Assembly (NCBI GenBank): GCA_002794785.1
Contig: NBBA01000011.1
Coordinates: 1,426,001 to 1,490,000, forward strand
Direction: 5' to 3'
Source of the DNA: Coniferiporia sulphurascens
Taxonomy: Eukaryota > Basidiomycota > Agaricomycetes > Hymenochaetales > Hymenochaetaceae
Length of the DNA: 64,000 nucleotides
The notes under the pieces were generated by a model. That model was not told the origin of the DNA. It worked only from the letters and a program-made list of their open reading frames with translations, and searched no databases. Below are positions 58,047 through 64,000 of the stretch, one piece after another. Positions within the stretch are counted from its first letter, which is position 1, and each line of letters starts with the position of its first letter. The position numbers were made by a program, and so were the translations under genes.

Positions 58047-59535
58047 ATGCCGGAAGCAGCTGGGAACCGACAACCATCCTCAACCGCTCAGCAAACTCCG
58101 GCCTCGAACAATGGTTACGAACGGCGGCAGGTTCGCACAGATCGCAAAGGACCTATGCGCGCATTTTCTTGGGAGGCGACTCGGTTTGGTGAAGAAATCC
58201 GCCGTGCACGGGCCATAATCCGAGAAGTAGTTAATAAGAATAACACTGAGCTCGTTGAGTTGCGTGTTCGAAGAGAATGGCTGGATCTCTCTCAGGTGCG
58301 TTTCCCGCGTTCAACATCGAAGCCTCTGACCGGTTCCCGCCCAGACCCTCGAGCTGTTCGCACTGAGGTCACATAGACTCTCAGCGGTCTACCATCGTCT
58401 CTTAGAAGGCATGTTACTTCTCGGGGAGTCTAACTTGCTGTATTTACCTGACCATAAGTGCCCCAGACTTTTCAGGTGACATGAACCAATTCATGCATGC
58501 GCGAGGAATAAGCTTAGACGTGAAGAAAAAAGAGATACATAAACATATTGTGGTAACGTCTCAGTTGTCACCCGTATTCGTCTCTATTCATATGGAACCG
58601 ACAATCTACAAGGAAATTGGCTCCGTACAGTATACAGAAGGAGCTGAGGAACTTCGTGGCCTCCTCGAAAAACTCCGTAGCCGGATATCGACTATTCGCG
58701 AGTCCTGTATGTCAGGAAGAAAGAGGACACGGCAAGAGAGTATAAAGGTAGTTGTGATGCAAGTGTAAGGCCTTTTCTTCCTATTCTCAAGGGTTGAATT
58801 TACTCAAATTATCCACTGACAGAGCAAGGATCAAGGTGAATTTGTAATATTGGAAACGTTAAGGACAATTACAAAACGTGTTTAGGGAATTACAAAAATC
58901 ATCCCGAGAACTATGAAACGTTGTGAGTTTTTTTTACGAACGATGTCCAGACCACCGACTTGTCGTTAATACATTCATCCATAGTTCGCAGGAAGCAGGT
59001 TACCGTGCTCGGTCAAACTCAGACCGAAGAACGTTAGTATTACGTGTGGTCCTGCCCATGATTCGAGCCTTATGTACATGTCCGTACAGCCACGGAAGTG
59101 CTCCAGGGGTCAACAGGGCCACTGACAAGGACCATCCCCAAGGCTCCAAAGACCCCCGCATATCGGAAGAAAGCAGTGAAGAATCTCGGAAAAATAATAG
59201 ACCTCATTTACTCTTCCAACGTCGTGGTGAAGTGGGAGAATGTGGGTCCTGACCGAAGTACCGGTGTACCCCTTGACTTACGCATCCTAATTTGTGCAGT
59301 TTCTAGTGAAAGTTGATGCCGCAAAGGCCATGCTTGACAAACAGAACGACGAGGTCTGGTCCTTAAACGCAGTATTTTGCGAAACGAAGACTCATCTGAA
59401 TATCTGAATATCTTTCAGGGGAAAGTTATTTCGGGAATCGACAAAGTCGCCAATGATGCCAGGATTTTATCCGATTCGTTAGCCGTATACATGAAAACGC
59501 TTCAAGAACCGGCCAACGTGAAAGGCTCAAATTAA
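58047..59535 (+). CDS. Class B helical-family protein
   Basis: Near-twin of the gene at 43790-45292. Exon 1 starts MPEAAGNRQPSS and ends VRREWLDLSQ at GTGCGT. Exon 2 (about 58347-58408) is LELFALRSHRLSAVYHRLLE, then a GC donor (GCATGT). Exon 3 (about 58475-58557) is DFSGDMNQFMHARGISLD. Exon 4 (about 58612-58747) has EIGSVQYTEGAEELRGLLE and ISTIRESCMSGRKRTRQES. A short exon with RRKQVTVLGQTQTEER (about 58987) follows, then PKTPAYRKKAVKNLGKIID (about 59135), FLVKVDAAKAMLDKQNDE (about 59300), and the last helix KVANDARILSDSLAVYMKTL to TAA at 59535. About 240 residues. Predicted to be a soluble helical bundle, with no clear membrane segment. Role as partner of the adjacent class I product is inference from pairing alone. 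Confidence 0.67.
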
Positions 59536-59944
59536 TAAATTCTGTGAAGGATTTTTCAATGATATAAATCAAATAAGTCACTCACCTTCCATACTACAGA
59601 AAAAAGGCGCTTCTGGAATGTATGTACAAGAAACTACAAGTTCGGCCCTATACATCTGTCTTAGCAGCAATATGTACTACGAAAAGTGGCATGTTGCCGT
59701 GTTCAGCGAACACAGCAGATCTTTACTTCCTTTATTGGGCATTTGTGTCGATCATAGATCAGCTTGTATTTATGGGTGAGTAGCCACTGATATCAGTATT
59801 GACGTCAGTTTGTGGTGCGCGGGGTGTTATGATTTCATGTTATTTAAACAGAATTCTTTATTATAAATATATTTATTCAATAGAAAGGGTTTCTACAATC
59901 TCAGACTTACCGTCCATTCCCTGCCACCACTTGCATTCTCAAAC
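59536..59944. promoter_or_regulatory. Promoter region of the small disordered-protein gene
   Basis: An AT-rich stretch with TTATTATAAATATATT near 59860-59875 lies about 80 bases upstream of the ATG at 59945. No coding exon is visible. Confidence 0.45.
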
Positions 59945-60394
59945 ATGACTGAGTCGAACACGAACACGAACCCGAACATACGCTCAATCATCCCCGGGGG
60001 CAAGTGTATCTCTCGTGAGATCCTGTGAACGTGTCCGAGGAGGTGCTAATCGTACCATTCAGGCCCCAAGCCCAAGCCCAATATGACTGGCAGCGAGCGC
60101 GACGAGCTCGTCCCTAACCCCGATGGAGTTCAGACCTTTTACAACGATCGGGTCGTCGACAAGGACCCCTTCGCGCCTCAGACAACTGCGTCGGATACCC
60201 TCACGGGAACGACTTCTGCGGACGTACACACGGGTTACGGTCATCCGGGTCAGGGTCAGACGAGCACCGAGCTTCGCCATGACGGTCAGCATAGGCGCAA
60301 GAAACAGGAGCTCGGCGTCGACCAGTATGGTGCGGCGCGCCCCGAGGACCTGAAGAGATCTGCCGATGATAAGCAGCGGGACTTCCAACTGTAA
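59945..60394 (+). CDS. Small hydrophilic disordered protein
   Basis: Exon 1 (59945-59999) reads MTESNTNTNPNIRSIIPG. A 63 bp intron with a GC donor (GCAAGT at 60000) ends at CAG (60062), and exon 2 (60063-60394) continues in frame with PKPKPNMTGSERDELVPN. About 128 residues, rich in Asp, Gly, Gln and Thr, with no membrane segment or signal peptide. The conserved-looking core is FYNDRVVDKDPF; further on come GYGHPGQGQTSTEL and a charged end RPEDLKRSADDKQRDFQL. The composition fits a stress-type disordered protein, but I do not recognise the family. If the GC intron is not used, translation could start at the ATG at 60083 instead. Confidence 0.6.
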
Positions 60395-61587
60395 ATGTAT
60401 GAATTAGGTATGTTCTTCTCATATTATCACATTTCATGCCTTCCTCAGCATATTATCACAGCAGGTAATAGACTAGGAAACATAACAATAAGATTCAACT
60501 CAAACTGTGGACTCGTGCGTTTGGATGTTTAAACAGGCACATCTTTTTAGTGAGGATAAATTAAACCGAAAGGAGAGCTTTGGCAAGTATTCGAGACCAA
60601 TCGACATCCGTGGAAGTGTTTAGGGTACTCTCGAGATTTCGGAAATATCCAGACCGAGAAACCCACCCGTGAATAGAAAGGAGTAAAAAGAGCGGTTCTT
60701 TTCTGGCTCCGTAATGAATCAAGGTATTATTGTAATGACGAATAAAATATCGGGTGATAGAAGAAAACGCCCACAAAGTACTATTGCACCCCAAGCACAT
60801 TGTACCCTTCACCCATTAGGAAGCCCGGAAAGCCGGATACACCGGAGTATAGCTAGATTATTGAGTTTTTATGGAATCACATTTTAATTTAATACACTGT
60901 AATGGCGATGTTTCGGGGTTTGTGATTGCCCACGATATCTCATCTCGGAGGACATGCCCTTCAAACGTATAATACCAATATAGGTGTATTCAGAAGGCTG
61001 GTCAACTCGTTGATCTTGTAATATTTATATATTTCTAGTGTGGCTTGGAGGGTAGGTGCTCTCCTGAAACTTATGAACGCAAAAAACTGGTATCAGGGGC
61101 CAGTATACGCCACAGAGTGAATAGGTCGTATGTATGCGGCTGTGTATAATGGCCGAAGTTTTGGAAGCCCTATAATGTGCCGGCGCAGGGATGTGAGACC
61201 ATTGTCAGGAGCAATTACACGGAGATCAGCTCGTCCCGCTTCCAATACGAGTCCGACCTACCTCGAGAATTCAAATACATGAAGTACCGATCATACTTCG
61301 TAAACATAATTAAGAATCGCAACACGTATTGCGTCTTTCTCCCTGCGTGTCCGAGACACATATACCCTGACAGGTTTAATAGGGTTGTACAAGAAAAGCG
61401 GCGACCGGCGACGGGATTGACCGTGACGCATAATACTAGGCTTCAAAGGCGAAAGAATGCCCTCCAAAACAGTCATGGTTCATTTAGGCGACAATCGGTA
61501 CAGTACAACATGTTGTGTCTTAGTGTTCTCCATCCAACCTCACAGCTTAGAGTAAAAAGAAAAACCTCATACAAGGAACAGTCGATT
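60395..61587. other. Intergenic region
   Basis: This is the 3' flank of the small plus-strand gene and of fimbrin. Open frames at 60561-60812 and 61177-61650 have no domain; the latter overlaps the fimbrin last exon antisense. Nothing else supported. Confidence 0.5.
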
Positions 61588-63919
61588 TTAATTCCCTTGG
61601 ATACTCATAAGACTGCCGACGAAGGTCATAATCTGTGTCGATGTCAATAAACGAGGCAATAAAAGACGGGTGAGGAAGACAGGTGCTTACCAGTCGTGGA
61701 CGGACGTCAACAATGTCCTCGGGGACTAGGAATATGGTGGCGTTCATCTTACGCGCAATCGAGATGGCGAGCTTCGCGTTCTGTCTGCGCTCGTCGTAGT
61801 CGCCCGTGTCGCTTACGTTGGAAACCATCGATGGGTCGACGATACCCGGGCGGAGACCCTCGAGGAGGTTGAGGACGAAGACACCCGTGGTGAGCGACGG
61901 GTCCTTGAACGAGCGGATGGGTCGTGAGCCTGGGCTGCCCTTGGCGGCGGTTGCGTTAGCCCACTTGACCATTTCCGTGTCGGAGATAGGTCCGCCCTTT
62001 CCTGTCTTAGAGAGCGAGGTGAGCGTCTGCGTGATGTTCATACGCATAAGCTGCCAGACAAGACCGAGAACGAGCGTCTTGCGTCCGTCGACGATGTCCG
62101 ACCCCTGGATTCCGACGAGGTGCATGCTGTTCTGCTTGCCGAGCTCGACGGCATAGTTCGTGTTTTCGACGCTCTTGAAACGAGACAGCTTCGGTGTCGT
62201 GTCCTCGAGCTCCGCGCCTTCCTCATCGTCCAACGCGCGCTGGACAGCGCCAAGCCGACTGCCGGTGGGCTTGCTGACGCGGCGCCAGATGACGCTGCCG
62301 GGAGGACCTTGTCGAATGCCTGGAGGATAACGAGCCCATCCTTCATGTTCTCGAACAAGTTGTGCACGGAAGGCTCGACACCAAGCGAGTTGAGCCAGAG
62401 CGTGAACACACGCGCTTCGCGTTCGCCCTCGGCATCAAAGTCTTCTACGACGCCGTAGTCCTTGGCCTCCGCCTCGTCGAGCGGCTCAAGTCCTGGCCAA
62501 GTGTTAAAGAGGTTTGCGGTGAACGCAAGGTTCAGGCGCGGGTTTCCGGAAACCAATGAGGATGGGGTGAGGTACTTCCGGCAGCCGATTCGGTCCGCGT
62601 TTTGGAGCACCTGCTCGGCACGCTCCTTAAGGTCGGACTCCTGGAGTGGGGCACGTGAACATTCATCGGGCTTAAGCTGGTTCAAGAGGACGGTGTAATT
62701 CTCGCCATCGGCAACATCCTTGCTGAAGTTGTTTACACGCCTGTGCCAGCCCGCCTGTTTGAGGTGATAATTGAACCACCGGAGGAGGATTTGGTCTGGA
62801 GTCAGCTTCAACAAATCCTCGATAGTCTCCCCATCCTCGCATAACCTATAGAGCTCCGGGTGAAGTTTAATATCGACATTGGCAAGAAGACCCTTTCGGA
62901 TGATTTGCCAGATTAGGCCGAGAATCAAGTGCTCCCGTCCCTCCGAGAGGTCCGACGAGCCGATATTCACTACGGAGCAACCGATACCCTTGGCGGACGT
63001 AATGACGATGTTGTTATTTTCGGTGATTTGGAACGCATTCAAAGGTTTAGTGACAGTAGGCTTGTTAAGAACACGGGTGTCAATGGTGTCCGGAACGGAA
63101 TCGTTTATAAGTTTGCAGAGAATGAGTCCGTCACGGCATTCGTCAAAGATCTGCATGGTTTCTGTAGGAATGGGCAAGCGCGGTCCAACATCGACATCGC
63201 CTTCCAGCACCTGTAGAGGGATTTAGGACATCGAAATACAAATAGTGATATTTACGTACGCCGTTAATATGATTCGTAAACTCACGCCGCTCATCTTCGT
63301 TGATGGTGTGGCTAACGTTTGCATTCGAGCCCTTCACAGTAACCTTTCCGGCCCTTGTGGGAAGCACCGACGCTGGCGTCTGCTTCTTGAGTTTTGAGAT
63401 GAGCTGTGCGAAGGGGGAAATAAGAATTAATCGGAGGTTGGTTATTGACTCTTTGACGCACCTCGACCCAGTCTTCCAGCTCAACCTTACCGCTTGCGTC
63501 GACGCTGACATCTTTCAGCGTCTCTCGCACTCGATCATACGATTCCCCGCTCTGCTGCAGAGCTGAAATCGCGGCGGATTTATCTACTCTTCCTGGGACA
63601 TCTGTCGGAATCGAGCTGAGACACGCATAATATCGTCAGTTTGGGACGTATATATATCGATATGGAGTACGGACTTGAAGCGATTAATGAGGTCAAACAT
63701 CTCCTCCTGCGATACCTCCGGGTACTTCTTCTGCAGTCTTATGGCCTGCATCGTGGGCGAGGCTGTCGGTGGTGGTGAGCTGGGTCGTTGTAGCGGGAGC
63801 GATACGCTGTTTCTCCACTTTGGAGGCGGTCTCCGTGCCGCAGTAGGAGGCGGTGCTGACGTAACATCAATTGACGCCTGGCGAGCGTGGAACGATGCGA
63901 TGTGTGCTTTTACGCTCAT
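61588..63919 (-). CDS. SAC6: Fimbrin/plastin, actin-bundling protein
   Basis: Cross-links actin filaments in patches and rings through two tandem actin-binding domains, each with two calponin-homology domains. Start at 63919 gives a Pro/Ser-rich extension; MQAIRLQKKYPEVSQEEMF is where fungal fimbrins usually begin. The EF-hand-like region is split by an intron (exon 2 SIPTDVPGRVDKSA, ALQQSGESYDRV). CH1 starts at THTINEDE-like text (SHTINEDERREFTNHIN) and has GLILCKLINDSVPDTID. CH2 includes LGLIWQIIRKGL and LLRWFNYHL, and CH3 has REARVFTLWLNSLGVEP and GLVILQAFDKVLP. The frame then breaks by one base (about 62300): WRRVSKPT and the following NTNYAVELGKQN lie in the next frame. CH4 has MVKWANATA and RPIRSFKDPSL. 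After a last intron, the end is IMTFVGSLMSIQGN (TAA at 61588). About 640 residues. The frameshift sits in a C/G run and may be a base-calling error. Confidence 0.92.
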
Positions 63920-64000
63920 CCTGTGTTTGTCTTGCCCTTGAACGGCGTCGTGCTGCGCAACAATTGCGGTCGATACGAATCAGGATTTCGGTGTGGATTA
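63920..64000. other. Fimbrin 5' flank, window edge
   Basis: Upstream DNA of the fimbrin start, too short to judge promoter elements or a further 5' exon. Confidence 0.4.

Noticed and set aside
61177..61650. A 157-codon plus-strand open frame
   Set aside because: It starts in intergenic DNA and overlaps the fimbrin last exon antisense, with no domain.
1..64000. tRNA or rRNA genes
   Set aside because: No cloverleaf with A and B boxes and no rRNA core sequence was seen; the B-box-like motif near 14.1 and 17.3 kb lacks a matching A box.

Overview
The window looks like a stretch of a filamentous basidiomycete (probably agaricomycete) nuclear chromosome. The evidence is genes cut into many small exons by 50-65 bp GT-AG introns, a four-CH-domain fimbrin, a TmpA-type membrane oxidoreductase, fungal TKL-type kinase motifs, and a Copia element. 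No bacterial, organellar or viral backbone is visible. I cannot name the species.

Most of the window is one expanded gene family that I do not recognise by name. I read about eleven full or near-full modules, three small relatives and several relics. All share an exon skeleton: a long helical exon 1, a short exon 2 ending near ARRIK, an exon 3 opening with DF, an exon 4 with an LF-x-EQ / NLYEL coiled coil, a hydrophobic exon 5, an exon 7 with W..H...C.EQI, an exon 8 opening LC(A/S)D, an exon 9 with a (R/K)RL..T..LY core, and a basic or Cys-rich tail. I call the classes I, II and B. Class I: 1-1277, the first halves of 3268-6805 and 8554-12297, then 40254-42560, 46193-47907 and 55239-57111. 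Class II: the second halves of the two minus-strand genes, then 27932-29911, 32134-34313 and the C-terminal part of 35567-38934. Class B (smaller): 21973-23329, 43790-45292 and 58047-59535.

Layout from left to right: class I fragment; two I+II fusion genes; a gene-poor stretch with family relics and a dispersed repeat (12.3-17.6 kb); TmpA-like gene (17.6-19.5 kb); unassigned DNA (19.5-22 kb); class B gene; a transposon island with one TIR element and four solo LTRs (24.26-27.07 kb); two class II genes; a kinase fused to a class II module (35.6-38.9 kb); then three class I / class B head-to-head units (40.3-45.3, 46.2-54.6 and 55.2-59.5 kb), the middle one split by a solo LTR and a 5.4 kb Copia element. 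A small disordered protein and fimbrin close the window.

The strongest candidate for an undescribed system is this family. Class I (membrane-tail) and class B (small partner) genes recur as divergent pairs, and one copy is wired to a protein kinase. The fold layout (long helices around one hydrophobic segment) resembles two-component alpha-helical pore-forming proteins. That functional idea is inference; the family, its pairing and its fusions are seen in the sequence.
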